Shown here piece by piece: positions 50,438 through 59,323 of a DNA stretch of 64,000 nucleotides. The translations under genes and the position numbers were made by a program. Source of the stretch: a bacterium (GTDB taxonomy: Bacteria; Oederibacteriota; CAKKQC01). Positions within the stretch are counted from its first letter, which is position 1, and every line of letters starts with the position of its first letter. Below the pieces are notes generated by a model that saw nothing but the letters and a program-made list of their open reading frames with translations, was not told the DNA's origin and searched no databases. The stretch lies in contig CAKKQC010000040.1 of the NCBI GenBank assembly GCA_919901855.1, positions 153,660 to 217,659 on the forward strand, written 5' to 3'.

Positions 50438-52740
50438 CGGGCGGGGACGATCGTGCCGCCCGAGATCCGCAGGATCACGGGATCGCGTTCGAGCTCGCGC
50501 TGAGCCGTGAGCTGGGCCGGGCCGACCACGGTGTCGAACGAGCCGGTGCCCGCGAGCGACTGTCGGAAGCCTTCCCGGGTGCTGTCCGAAGCGAGGGCCG
50601 CGCGCATGAGGAGCCGGGCGGCGTCGTAGGAGGCGGCCGCAATGGCGTCCGGCGGCGCCGCGAAGCGCTCCTGGTATTTCCTGGTGAAATCCGCCGTGCG
50701 CGAATCGGGAAGGTCCGGCCAGAAGGCGGTGGTGAAATAGCCGTCGAGCGTTACCGCTTCCGGCCGTTTCCGCAACGCCTCGTCATCCCATGTGTCGGAG
50801 CCGAACAGGGTCACGCTGAGATTATGATACACCAACTGCGGAACGAGATGGAGTAGTTGCGTGCCGGAGACGGGGAGGTAGAGGGCCTCGATCCCGTACC
50901 GGTTCCCGGGGCTGGGGAGGGGGCGGCGCGCCCGGAACTCGTGCCGGGCCATCCGGCGGCCCGTGCGGGTGTCGTACATGGCGAACGCGCAGAGGAGGGT
51001 CTGGGTCTGGGGGGTGACCGCGTCCTCGTGCACCGCCACGAGGACCGCCAGGGGGGCGTCCCGCCCGCTCTGGGCCTCGCCCAGGAGCTCCGAGAGGGCG
51101 AGCTCTTCCGGGCCCGAGACGGTGCCATGGCTGGCGGCCTCCGGGCGGGTGAGGTACGCCGAGAACTGCGTGCCGCTCTCGGGGTTCAGCACGGTCACGG
51201 TCTTCACCGGAAGCGCGGCCGCGCGCAGGCGTTGGGCGAGTTCGAAGGTATAGGGCTCCGAGGTGAGGGTGAAGCAGGCCACCCGGGTGGCCTGCGGCGG
51301 CGCGTTGGACGGCGCGACGGCGGCCGGAGCCTGGATGGGAGTGGCGCTGGCCGGGTCGGCGGCGATCGTCGCGCTGGGCGGCGCCACAGGCGCCGGGGCC
51401 GGCGCGAGGTCGCCCGCCGCCGAGAAGAACTTCTGGAGGAACACCTCGAGTTCGGCCTGGCCACCGCGCCTGAACTCCTCGTCGGATTCCTTGAAGGAGG
51501 CGATGTCCGCGCCGCCGACGTCGACGATGGCGTCGCTGAAGTCCGCGGCCGACGCCGGGTATCGGGACTCTGCGAGCACCGTGCCGCCGGCCGCGACGAG
51601 CGCGGTCGTGAAGGCCGCCGCGAGGCTCCGTCCGTAGGCCGTGTCCGGGGCCAGGATGCCGAACCTCCGGCACTGGCGCGCCTGGACGGCGAAACGGGCG
51701 ATCGCGGCTGCCTGCTGTTCCGGCGTGATCGCCGACCGGAAGACGTAAGGCCCGGTCTGTGTCAACCTGGCGGAGAGCGCGGCCGGCGTCATCAGCACGA
51801 CGCCAAGCGCGTTGGCCTCGGCCGCGCAGGCGAGCGCCGTCTTGCTGAAGAGCGGGCCCAGGAGGGCGATAACCTGGCGCTCCGACACGAGCGTCTGGAG
51901 CGCGCGCACGGCCTGCGCGGGGTCCTCGGCGGTGTCCGCGAACACGAATTCGAACGGTGGGCCGCCCGGTGGCGGCATGGTTTCGGCCGCCAGCCGTACG
52001 CCCTGCGCGAGGGAGGTGCCGAGGGGCGCGCTTGGACCGGTTTCGGGCACGAGCACTCCGATGACGCGCCCGTTCACGGGGATCTTCTTCGAGAGCTCCC
52101 GGAGGATCTCGAAGGCGCGCGGCGCGGCCGCCGACGAGGGGAACCGGGCGACCAGGATGCGCAGGTTCCGGCTGGCTTCGTCATCGGCGCCCCGTTCGGC
52201 TTCGAGCCGTCCGAGGGCGAGGAGGACGTCGGGGGCCAGCGGTCCGTCGGAGGATCCGGACAGGAAGGTCTCGAGGTCCGATTGAGAGGCGGCCGCGACC
52301 GCGGCCGCTACCAGCTCCTGCGCGGCGGAGGCGAACGATTGGTCCTGCGGGAACCGGCGCAGTCCGTCGTCGATGCGCTGGAGGAGGCGCAGGGCGCCTT
52401 CGGTATGCTTCGCGGTTTCCAGGCGGAGATACAGGATAGGCGGAAGCCACGGGCTGGCCGGGACGTCCTTTTCGAACTTCGACGACAGCACGTCGACATC
52501 GCCCCAGCGGCCCTGGCGGACGGCCTGGCGAACGAGCAGGAAGGCGGCCGGGCCTCCCTCGGGACCCCTGGGGTCGCGCTCGAGGGTGGCGCGGGCCCGG
52601 ATCAGCTCTTCCTCGGTCGCCATGTCGCGCACGGTACCGTAGGCCTCCGCGGGGGCCCTGACGGCCTGGCGGCCGGCGCATCCCCAGAGGAGGCCGGCGG
52701 CGGACACGATCGCGAACAGGCGCGCGGGACGAAGCCTCAT
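50434..52740 (-). CDS. LpoA-like lipoprotein: TPR-like region plus periplasmic-binding-protein fold
   Basis: A 768-aa lipoprotein: the lipobox LLWGC places the lipidated Cys at 21. Residues about 25-190 are helical and TPR-like (FLLVRQAVRQGRWGDVDVL). From about 200 a type I periplasmic-binding fold begins (GRVIGVLVPETGPSAPLGTS, VIALLGPLFSKTALACAAEA, RRFGILAPDTAYGRSLAAAF), interrupted by a Pro/Ala-rich linker at about 445-490, and resumes to about 768. The order TPR then binding-protein fold is that of LpoA, the outer-membrane activator of penicillin-binding protein 1A. It could instead be a branched-chain amino-acid-type receptor, but no ABC permease is nearby. The ATG at 52740 has TATAAT 8 nt upstream, suggesting a leaderless message. 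Confidence 0.7.
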   Translation of the reverse strand: MRLRPARLFAIVSAAGLLWGCAGRQAVRAPAEAYGTVRDMATEEELIRARATLERDPRGPEGGPAAFLLVRQAVRQGRWGDVDVLSSKFEKDVPASPWLPPILYLRLETAKHTEGALRLLQRIDDGLRRFPQDQSFASAAQELVAAAVAAASQSDLETFLSGSSDGPLAPDVLLALGRLEAERGADDEASRNLRILVARFPSSAAAPRAFEILRELSKKIPVNGRVIGVLVPETGPSAPLGTSLAQGVRLAAETMPPPGGPPFEFVFADTAEDPAQAVRALQTLVSERQVIALLGPLFSKTALACAAEANALGVVLMTPAALSARLTQTGPYVFRSAITPEQQAAAIARFAVQARQCRRFGILAPDTAYGRSLAAAFTTALVAAGGTVLAESRYPASAADFSDAIVDVGGADIASFKESDEEFRRGGQAELEVFLQKFFSAAGDLAPAPAPVAPPSATIAADPASATPIQAPAAVAPSNAPPQATRVACFTLTSEPYTFELAQRLRAAALPVKTVTVLNPESGTQFSAYLTRPEAASHGTVSGPEELALSELLGEAQSGRDAPLAVLVAVHEDAVTPQTQTLLCAFAMYDTRTGRRMARHEFRARRPLPSPGNRYGIEALYLPVSGTQLLHLVPQLVYHNLSVTLFGSDTWDDEALRKRPEAVTLDGYFTTAFWPDLPDSRTADFTRKYQERFAAPPDAIAAASYDAARLLMRAALASDSTREGFRQSLAGTGSFDTVVGPAQLTAQRELERDPVILRISGGTIVPAR

Positions 52741-52748
52741 GGCCCGTC

Positions 52749-52754
52749 ATTATA
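52749..52754 (-). promoter_or_regulatory. -10 box (TATAAT) 8 nt before the LpoA-like start codon
   Basis: On the minus strand a perfect TATAAT is followed by 8 nt and then the ATG. Transcription would begin at or next to the start codon (leaderless mRNA). No -35 box is visible. Confidence 0.55.
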
Positions 52755-52791
52755 GCGGCTTCGTGGACCCGGGCGAGGGGGCAGGAGTAGA

Positions 52792-54051
52792 GTGAACCCT
52801 GGTGATGACGACCTTGGGGCGCCCCTACCTGTGACGGTTCTTCCCGTGCTTCGGCGGGTGGACGCCTATCCCGTCGAGGTCGAGGGCGAGGAATACATCG
52901 CGCTCCGGGACCCCGAGGGTGTGGTCGAAGACGTCATGCTCCTCTCGCCGGCCGCCTTCCTGATCGCATCCATGCTCGACGGAACCGCCACGGTGACGGA
53001 CATGCGCGCGACCTACGCCCGGGCGTTCGATGGCCGGATGGTCGAGGAACACGAAATCCGGAAGGTGATCGCCGAGCTCGATCTCCGGGGGTTCCTGGAC
53101 ACCCCCGGGTTCCGTCTCAAGCGCGCCGAGGCCCGGCGTCGCTGGGGCGATCTCCCCGTGCGGCCCGCTTCGCACGCGGGCGGCGCCTACCCCGACGATC
53201 CCCGGGAGCTCGCGGCGTATCTGGGCGGGTTCTTCACGGCCGAGGGGGGGCCGGGCCTGCTCGCCGGCGCGACCCCGCGTAGGGCGCCGCGCGGCCTGGT
53301 GGCCCCGCACATCGACTTCCAGCGCGGCGGGCTGGCCTATGCCCACGCGCACCGCACCCACCGGGAAGAGCCGCTTCCCGACCTCGTGATCGTGCTCGGC
53401 GTCGTCCACAGCGCGCCGCCGGTGCCCTTCATCGTCACGGACAAGGCGTTCCAGACCCCGCTGGGCGTCGTGTCCGCCGACCGCGAGGCCGTGGCCGCCA
53501 TATCGGCGGGTTGCGGGGGCTGGGCGCGGGAGGAGGAGATCGCGCACAGGAGCGAGCACTCGATCGAGTTCCAGCTCGTCTGGCTCCAGGCGACCCACCC
53601 GGGGCAGGACTTCACGATCGTGCCGGTCCTGTGCTCGGCCTTCGAGCAGTTCTGCGGCGAGCACTCGCCCCAGTCGGACGAGCGGATCGCGCGGGGGCTG
53701 GAGAGCCTGGCGGGGGTGCTCCGCGGCCGGCGCGCGCTCGTGATCGCTTCCGTGGATTTCTCGCACGTCGGGCCGAAGTTCGGCGACGACATCCGGCTGG
53801 ACGAGTCGGTGGCCGCGGGCGTGGAGGAGTCCGACCGCGCCCTGCTGGCGCCCCTGTGCGCGGGCGACGCGGAGGGGTTCTGGGCGGAGGGGGCCGGGGA
53901 CGGCAACCCCCGCCACGTGGACGCCCTGTCGGCGGCCTACACGCTCCTGCACCTGCTCGGACCGGACGCGCGAGGGACCGAGCTGGCGTACGGGCAGGCG
54001 CCGGACCCGGAGGGCGGGATCGTGAGCTTCGCGGCGGTGGAGTTTCCCTGA
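52792..54051 (+). CDS. AmmeMemoRadiSam system protein B (MEMO1 family) with PqqD-like N-terminus
   Basis: A protein of 419 aa. Residues about 15-115 look like a PqqD/RRE-type winged helix (IALRDPEGVVEDVMLLSPAA, LDGTATVTDMRATYARAF, LDLRGFLDT). Residues about 125-419 are the MEMO1 fold, related to class III extradiol dioxygenases. Candidate metal-site residues are in APHIDFQRGG, LGVVHS and PVLCSAFEQF, with DFSHVGPKFG also conserved. Bacterial MEMO proteins are co-conserved with an AMMECR1 protein and a radical SAM enzyme, neither of which is in this window; the reaction is not established. The GTG start has an AGGAG-like ribosome site (gcaggagtag). It is divergent from the LpoA-like gene. Confidence 0.85.
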   Translation: MNPGDDDLGAPLPVTVLPVLRRVDAYPVEVEGEEYIALRDPEGVVEDVMLLSPAAFLIASMLDGTATVTDMRATYARAFDGRMVEEHEIRKVIAELDLRGFLDTPGFRLKRAEARRRWGDLPVRPASHAGGAYPDDPRELAAYLGGFFTAEGGPGLLAGATPRRAPRGLVAPHIDFQRGGLAYAHAHRTHREEPLPDLVIVLGVVHSAPPVPFIVTDKAFQTPLGVVSADREAVAAISAGCGGWAREEEIAHRSEHSIEFQLVWLQATHPGQDFTIVPVLCSAFEQFCGEHSPQSDERIARGLESLAGVLRGRRALVIASVDFSHVGPKFGDDIRLDESVAAGVEESDRALLAPLCAGDAEGFWAEGAGDGNPRHVDALSAAYTLLHLLGPDARGTELAYGQAPDPEGGIVSFAAVEFP

Positions 54052-54097
54052 CCGGGGGATGGGCGGGGACTGAAGGGGATTGAGGGGCGGATCGCTC

Positions 54098-54862
54098 CTA
54101 ACCTATGTCACAGGTCTTGAACGCCTCCTCGAGGGCGGCTACGGGATTGCTCTTGGGGATGAATTCCTGGCCCACGTACCCGAAGTAGGTCGAGGCGGCC
54201 AGCGTCTTCATGACGGCCCGGTAGTTGATCTCCTGGGTCGAGTCGGGGTCGTTGCGGCCGGGATTGCCCCCCACGTGCACGTGCCCGATCGCCTCGAGGT
54301 TCGCCGTCATCGTCCGGATGAGGTCGCCCTCCATGATCTGCATGTGGTAGACGTCGTAGAGCAGGCGGACGCGCATCGACCCGACCTGGCGGATCACCTC
54401 GGCGCCCCAGGCGGTGTGGTCGCACTGGTAATCCTTGTGGTCGACCCGGCTGTTCAGGAGTTCGAGCGCGAGCGTGACGTTCTTCTCCTCGGCGTACCCG
54501 GCCACCCGCTTCAGCCCGGCGACCGTGTTCGCGAGCCCCTCGGCGTCGGAGATGCCCCGCCGGTTACCCGAGAAGCAGATGAGGACGGGGATGTCGTTGG
54601 CCGCGGCCTTGTCGATGTTCGCCCGGAGCTCGCCCTCGAGGCGGGCGTGGTGCTCGGTGCGGTTGAGCCCCTCGGTGAGCGACGATTGACCGACGTGGGT
54701 CACGATCCGGAGCTTCTGGAACTTCGCGATTTCCCAGTGGTCCTCGGGCACCATCTCGAGGCCCTCGTACCCGATGCGCCGCGCCTCCGCGCAGAGCTTG
54801 AGGAAGGGGATCTCGGGCCGGTTGAAGGCCCAGTAGCAGAGCGTCTGCCGGATGCGGCTCAT
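54098..54862 (-). CDS. Hydroxypyruvate isomerase-like / sugar epimerase TIM-barrel protein
   Basis: A protein of 254 aa of the AP-endonuclease-2-like TIM-barrel superfamily, closest by eye to the Hyi group. Likely divalent-metal ligands are the Glu of LALELLNS, the Asp/His of LLYDVYHMQ, the His of IGHVHVGGNPGR and the Glu of GYVGQEFIPK. Members isomerise small hydroxy-keto acids or sugars; the substrate here cannot be told. The ATG start lies 4 nt after the VanZ-like stop, so it may be the last gene of the ligase operon. It also has its own TAGACT box 6 nt before the start. Confidence 0.85.
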   Translation of the reverse strand: MSRIRQTLCYWAFNRPEIPFLKLCAEARRIGYEGLEMVPEDHWEIAKFQKLRIVTHVGQSSLTEGLNRTEHHARLEGELRANIDKAAANDIPVLICFSGNRRGISDAEGLANTVAGLKRVAGYAEEKNVTLALELLNSRVDHKDYQCDHTAWGAEVIRQVGSMRVRLLYDVYHMQIMEGDLIRTMTANLEAIGHVHVGGNPGRNDPDSTQEINYRAVMKTLAASTYFGYVGQEFIPKSNPVAALEEAFKTCDIG

Positions 54863-54866
54863 GCGC

Positions 54867-55262
54867 CTAGTCTACACCGACTCTGCCGAGCCATGGTTGC
54901 CGGCGCAGGGCGAGCAGGGCGAGGGCCAGGAGCAGGGCGCCGGATGCGTCGGCGACCACGTCAAGGGGATCGCAGCTCCGGTTGGGGACGAATGCCTGGT
55001 GGGCCTCGTCGAAGATGCCGTAGAGGAAACATCCGATGACAACGATCGCCCACCGCCGGGCCGCGGGAAGTCGCCGCAGGCGGGGGAAGATCGCTCGCGC
55101 GAGCAGGAATGCCAGGATTGCGTACTCGATCGCGTGCAGGCCCTTGTCGATCCCGGGGACGCCGGGGACGGGGACCGTGGACTGGCTCGACAGCCAGACG
55201 TTCGCGGCCACCCAGGCCGCAACCATGAACCATCGGGATGCGGGCCGGTCGAGCGCCGTCAC
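54867..55262 (-). CDS. VanZ-like membrane protein
   Basis: A protein of 131 aa with four predicted membrane helices (WFMVAAWVAANVWL, GLHAIEYAILAFLL, WAIVVIGCFLYGIF, VVADASGALLLALALLAL). The family's charged pattern is intact: DKGLHAIEY and DEAHQAFVPNRSCDPLDVVAD. The GTG start at 55262 overlaps the stop of the upstream ligase gene. A much longer reading of this frame exists, but its upstream part is the shadow of the ligase gene. VanZ-like proteins are linked to glycopeptide resistance in enterococci, but most are of unknown function and often sit in cell-envelope glycan operons, as here. Confidence 0.82.
   Translation of the reverse strand: MTALDRPASRWFMVAAWVAANVWLSSQSTVPVPGVPGIDKGLHAIEYAILAFLLARAIFPRLRRLPAARRWAIVVIGCFLYGIFDEAHQAFVPNRSCDPLDVVADASGALLLALALLALRRQPWLGRVGVD
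54869..54874 (-). promoter_or_regulatory. -10-like TAGACT 6 nt before the isomerase-like start codon
   Basis: On the minus strand TGTAGACT is followed by 6 nt and the ATG. The same 8-mer with the same 6-nt gap precedes the ribbon-helix-helix gene at 63760. It overlaps the VanZ stop codon. Confidence 0.35.
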
Positions 55263-57025
55263 GGCGAGAGCTGGGCCTTGAGCTGGAGCGCCTTCGGGTT
55301 GGCGGGGTCCTGCCGGAGCAGGATCTCGACCTCGGCAAGGGCGGCCTTGATCTTGCGCTGGTAGTAGTACGTCATCGCGAGGTTGAACCGCGCGTCCCGG
55401 TGCCCGGGATCTCGCTCGAGCACCTTGCGGAAGACGATCCCCGCCTCGTCGAATCTCGACATCATGAACCAGCAGTTGCCGAGGTTGACCGCCGCGCCCG
55501 TGTTGGCGGGGTCCAGCCGCAGGGCGTCCTCGAAGGCCTTGATGGCGCGGGGGAAGTTCTTCTCCTGCGCCCAGGCGTTCCCGAGCGCGACGAGGAACTG
55601 CGGGTCCGTGGCGTGGGCGTCCCGTTGAGCCTCGAGCTGGGCGGCCGGTACTCCGGCGCTCTGCGTGAGGAAGTCCACCTCGCGGGCGACCTTGAAGGAA
55701 GCCAGCAGTGGACGCAGGGAGACGGCGGCGAGCGCGATGGCGCCGAGGAGCGGGAGCCATGCCCAGCCCGGAGCTTTCGTTCCCGCCGGCGCGCCTTCGC
55801 GCCGCGCGAACAGCACTCCCGCGACAAGCCAGAAGGGGATCGCCGTGGATGCCAGCCGGAAGTTCCGGTCCACGAGGATGTGGACGAGCACGGCGACGAG
55901 GGCACCGAGCGCCCCCGCAGCCATGCGGTCTCCCGCGCGGGCCCGGTACAGGCCCTGGCGGAGCACGACGGCCAACAACCAGACGAAGAGGCCGAGGGCG
56001 GGTAGGCCGGCCTCGACGGCGACGTGCAGGTACTCGCAATGCGGGTGTTCGGCGAAAGTGTTGTCGGCTTTCATCTTCGCCGCGAATGCCGGCGGCGCGA
56101 ACGGCGGATACTCGGAGGGGAAAGAGCCGACGCCCCACCCAGTGATCGGCTTGGCCCGGACCATGGCCATCGTGCCCTGCCATAGCGGGATACGGTCGGT
56201 GCGGCGGTTCAGCGCGTCGCGTACGGACGGGGCAAGCCAGATCGCGGCGATGACGAAGGCGACCGCGATAACGGCGATGGCAACGGACCGCATCCGGCGG
56301 TCCATGGACTCCCATTCCGATCGCCGGAAGAGCAGGGGGATCGCGATCGCGATGCCCGCGGAGGCACCGAGCCAGGCGCCGCGGCTTCCCGTCCAGACGA
56401 GGAGGACGAGCGTTCCGAAGAGCGTCGCGTGCAGGAGGATGTCCCGTGCCATCCTGGGGCCCTTGCGGGCGGCGTGGACGATGAGCGAAAGCAGGATCGG
56501 GACCAGGAAGGCGAGGTGGACGCCGAGGAAGTCCGGATTCCCGAACGTCGAGAACGGCCGGGATTGGGAGTTGAACTTCCGGAACTCCTCGATCGGGTCC
56601 CAGCCCGCCTTCTGCATGATCGCGTACCCGCCGACGAAGACGATCGTCGTGGCCCAGAGCGCGGCCAGTCGCCGGAGGTCGCCGGGGCGGAGCAGGAGCA
56701 TGGCTCCGAGGAACGCGACGAGGCACAGGGCCTGGCGCGCGAGTTCCGCCATCGCCGTCGGGGCGAGGATGCCGCGGCCGTGCGCGACGGCGACGGAGAC
56801 CGAGAGGCCGGCGAGCCATGCAGCGGCCGCCAGAGGCGCGCCGCGACGGTCCCGGAGCCGGCTGTGGGCGAGGACCACGGTCCCGGCGGCGGCGCCCAGG
56901 AGGATGAGGACCTGCGACGACAGGAGCTTGTAGTCCCGGCCGCCCTTGGCGAACAGGAGCGGGACCAGCGCCGCCGCGGTAAGCAGCGCGAGCCGTGCCA
57001 ATCGCGCGAGCCGGGAGTTCGTCAT
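55259..57025 (-). CDS. O-antigen ligase family membrane protein with C-terminal TPRs
   Basis: A 588-aa polytopic inner-membrane protein (residues about 1-430) with the Wzy_C signature: a periplasmic loop containing TGWGVGSFPSEYPPF and EHPHCEYLHVAVEAGLPALG. The C-terminal part (about 460-588) has TPR-like repeats (FLVALGNAWAQEKNFPRAIK, AVNLGNCWFMMSRFDEAGIV). Such proteins join lipid-linked glycans to lipid A or, in PglL-type enzymes, to proteins; the acceptor here is unknown. The ATG at 57025 overlaps the stop of the preceding ligase paralogue by 4 nt; more upstream in-frame starts would only read through that gene. Confidence 0.83.
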   Translation of the reverse strand: MTNSRLARLARLALLTAAALVPLLFAKGGRDYKLLSSQVLILLGAAAGTVVLAHSRLRDRRGAPLAAAAWLAGLSVSVAVAHGRGILAPTAMAELARQALCLVAFLGAMLLLRPGDLRRLAALWATTIVFVGGYAIMQKAGWDPIEEFRKFNSQSRPFSTFGNPDFLGVHLAFLVPILLSLIVHAARKGPRMARDILLHATLFGTLVLLVWTGSRGAWLGASAGIAIAIPLLFRRSEWESMDRRMRSVAIAVIAVAFVIAAIWLAPSVRDALNRRTDRIPLWQGTMAMVRAKPITGWGVGSFPSEYPPFAPPAFAAKMKADNTFAEHPHCEYLHVAVEAGLPALGLFVWLLAVVLRQGLYRARAGDRMAAGALGALVAVLVHILVDRNFRLASTAIPFWLVAGVLFARREGAPAGTKAPGWAWLPLLGAIALAAVSLRPLLASFKVAREVDFLTQSAGVPAAQLEAQRDAHATDPQFLVALGNAWAQEKNFPRAIKAFEDALRLDPANTGAAVNLGNCWFMMSRFDEAGIVFRKVLERDPGHRDARFNLAMTYYYQRKIKAALAEVEILLRQDPANPKALQLKAQLSP

Positions 57026-59256
57026 CGGGCGAGCAGGTTCGCGAGCTCGGCCGCGGCTTGGCGGTGCCCCGGGACCGCGGCGAGGACGCGCCGGTACTCG
57101 GCTTCGGCTTCCTTCAACCGGCCTTGCATGGCCCGTAGGCGGGCGAGGCCGAGATGGACGTCGGGGTTGTCGGGGGCGAGCGCGAGCGCACGGGTGAGGT
57201 ACTTCTCCGCCGGCGCGGGCTGGCGGGCGTTCAGGGCGATCATGGCGAGGTTGAGCTGGGCGGTGAGCGAGTCGGGGACGAGCTTCGCCTCCCGGATGTA
57301 GCACTCGCGGGCTTCGCCCGACCGGCCCTGGCCGTGCAGGATGAACCCGAGCGTCTCCCAGCCGCCGGGGAAGGCGGGCCAGCGGTGCGTGACCTCCCGC
57401 GCGCGTCGCTCGGCCTCGCCGATCCTTCCGGCGTTGAGCGCGGCCTCGGCTTCGGTGATGGCCATCCGGGACTCGAGCGCGTCCGCCTTGTCGCGCTCTA
57501 GTCCCGAGGCCCTATGGTTGCCCTGGCCCTCGAACCACCGGGCCCGGAGCCGGTGCCAATCGGGGGACCCGCCGAGGTCCGCCGGAGCCTCGCCCAGGAA
57601 GCGCCACGTCTCCCGGGCCTCCCCGGCCTCGAGTGCGAGCTCGCCGCCCCAGATCCGGGGTTCGAGCATGTAGGGATTCCCCCCGACGGCGTGGAGCAGG
57701 GCGTCGATCGCCCGGGCGCGTGCCCCGTGCCGCAGGAGGGGGAACGCGCGGTAACGTTCACGCTCGATCCGGCCGACGTTGAGCCACGCGATCGCGTGGT
57801 GCGGGGCCAGTGCGAGGGCCTTCGTGTAGGCCGTGAGCGCCCCGTTCCAGTCGCGCTGGATCTCGCGGGCGCGACCGAGGTACTGCCAGAGGTGGCGTTC
57901 GAGGGCTTCCACGCGAACCGCGCGCTCGAGCCAGCGCGCTCCATTGACGCCATCACCCCGGTCCACGCATTCGGCGCCGAAGTGATAGTAGCCCGTGGAC
58001 ACGAGCAGCCGGCCGGCGCCGATCGCGAGCAGGAGGGCGAGCAGCCGGAGGGCGGTTTTGGCCCGCTTGGGAGTGGCGGTGTCCGGGTCCGCGCGGCCGC
58101 CGGCCAGCAGGCCCGCGTGCATCCAGAGGAAGAAGGCGCTGGAGGGGAGATAGACGAAGAAGTTGGTCCCCATCGACACCGCCATGGCGACGAGGCTCAG
58201 CGCGAGGGCCGCCGGGACGCCTCCTTCGCGGACCCGCCCGAGGTGCCGGAAGAGGACGAACATGACCAGCAGGAGCCCGACGAGCCCGAAGTCGCACGCG
58301 ATCTCGGCGAAGTCGTCGTGGGCGTGGTTGACGCTGACGGTCACCCCCAGGGTGCGGCTCAAGGCGTCCGGTTGGACGCGCGGGAACTCGACCGGGAACT
58401 GCCCCGTTCCCCAGCCCAGTAGCGGGGAGTCGGCGAGGAGCGCGGCGGAGCCCTTGAGGATTTCGAGGCGCTGGGAGAACGAGAAACGCTCGCTCCGCGC
58501 GGTCCAGCGGGAGAGCGAGGATCGGGCGGAGGGCACGAGGTGGAGGACGGCGACAGCCGCGATCGCGCCGGCCAGGGCGCCGGTCATGATCGTCCGGGAA
58601 GACCAGGCCCGCCGCCGGGCCTCGAGGGCGAGCCAGATGCCTCCCGCGACCAGGGCCGCGAGCTGGCCGCCCTTCGATCCCGACAGCACGATCGTCGCGC
58701 CGATCATGCCCGCGCAGGTGCCCCATGCCAGCCGGGCCCTCGGAGCCCGCGCGGAAGCGCACAGGAAAAGCGCCAGCGGGAGATGGAGGGCGAGGTAGTC
58801 GGCGAGGAAGGTGGGGTTGCCGAGCGTCGAGAGGACCCGGGTGCCGAACGGGTTCACGAGCCGGACCGAGGTGAAGAGCGTGTTCCAGACCGCCTGCCCG
58901 AGGCCGTTGGCGGCGACGGCCGTGGCTACCCCGACCGTCAGGCGGATATACCGGTCGACCGCGGCGCGGTCGGCGGACGCCTCCCGTGCGCGCAGGTAGA
59001 CGACGGCCCCTACGAGCCAGGGAGCGAGCGGCCACACGCTGGCCGGGCCGCGGAGGGATTCGAGCGCCGCGAGGAGCACCAGAATGACCAGAGGCCACGG
59101 CCGCCAGCGCAAGGGCGGCCCCACGGCGAGGAGGAGACCGCCGCCGATCAGCCAGGCGGCCGCCTTCGGCGCGAGCGGGTCCACGCTCCACCGGAACGAG
59201 AGCGCCAGCGGCAGGCACGCCGCGAGCCAGCAGAGGACCAGTCGGGGGAGGAGCAT
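57022..59256 (-). CDS. O-antigen ligase family membrane protein with long C-terminal TPR domain
   Basis: A protein of 744 aa, first gene of the minus-strand operon. Residues about 1-420 are polytopic membrane, with the Wzy_C segment LLGWGTGQFPVEFP and NHAHDDFAEIACDFGLVGL. Residues about 430-744 are TPRs (WLNVGRIERERYRAF, AQLNLAMIALNARQPAPAEK, VHLGLARLRAMQGRLKEAEA). It is a paralogue of the next gene and probably arose by tandem duplication. The ATG at 59256 has TAGAAT 8 nt upstream, again suggesting a leaderless message. It is divergent from the beta-galactosidase gene. Confidence 0.83.
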   Translation of the reverse strand: MLLPRLVLCWLAACLPLALSFRWSVDPLAPKAAAWLIGGGLLLAVGPPLRWRPWPLVILVLLAALESLRGPASVWPLAPWLVGAVVYLRAREASADRAAVDRYIRLTVGVATAVAANGLGQAVWNTLFTSVRLVNPFGTRVLSTLGNPTFLADYLALHLPLALFLCASARAPRARLAWGTCAGMIGATIVLSGSKGGQLAALVAGGIWLALEARRRAWSSRTIMTGALAGAIAAVAVLHLVPSARSSLSRWTARSERFSFSQRLEILKGSAALLADSPLLGWGTGQFPVEFPRVQPDALSRTLGVTVSVNHAHDDFAEIACDFGLVGLLLVMFVLFRHLGRVREGGVPAALALSLVAMAVSMGTNFFVYLPSSAFFLWMHAGLLAGGRADPDTATPKRAKTALRLLALLLAIGAGRLLVSTGYYHFGAECVDRGDGVNGARWLERAVRVEALERHLWQYLGRAREIQRDWNGALTAYTKALALAPHHAIAWLNVGRIERERYRAFPLLRHGARARAIDALLHAVGGNPYMLEPRIWGGELALEAGEARETWRFLGEAPADLGGSPDWHRLRARWFEGQGNHRASGLERDKADALESRMAITEAEAALNAGRIGEAERRAREVTHRWPAFPGGWETLGFILHGQGRSGEARECYIREAKLVPDSLTAQLNLAMIALNARQPAPAEKYLTRALALAPDNPDVHLGLARLRAMQGRLKEAEAEYRRVLAAVPGHRQAAAELANLLAR

Positions 59257-59264
59257 CGTTCCCT

Positions 59265-59270
59265 ATTCTA
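59265..59270 (-). promoter_or_regulatory. -10-like TAGAAT 8 nt before the ligase start codon
   Basis: On the minus strand TAGAAT is followed by 8 nt and then the ATG, the same spacing as for the LpoA-like gene. No -35 box is visible. Confidence 0.45.
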
Positions 59271-59276
59271 CGGGGA

Positions 59277-59320
59277 GCGGATCGTCCGAATTGGGCGATC
59301 CGCACGGACCGTCCGGTCCG
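59277..59320. promoter_or_regulatory. Two adjacent inverted repeats in the divergent ligase/beta-galactosidase gap
   Basis: gcggatcg (59277-59284) pairs with cgatccgc (59296-59303), perfect over 8 bp with an 11-nt gap. Immediately after, cggaccg (59305-59311) pairs with cggtccg (59314-59320), perfect over 7 bp with a 2-nt gap. They lie between the two divergent -10-like boxes and could be operators for one regulator controlling both operons. Confidence 0.4.
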
Positions 59321-59323
59321 CGT

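Noticed and set aside
54867..56819. Long reading of the VanZ frame (650 codons)
   Set aside because: Only the last 131 codons are VanZ-like; the upstream part overlaps the O-antigen ligase gene in another frame and is Arg/Pro-rich.
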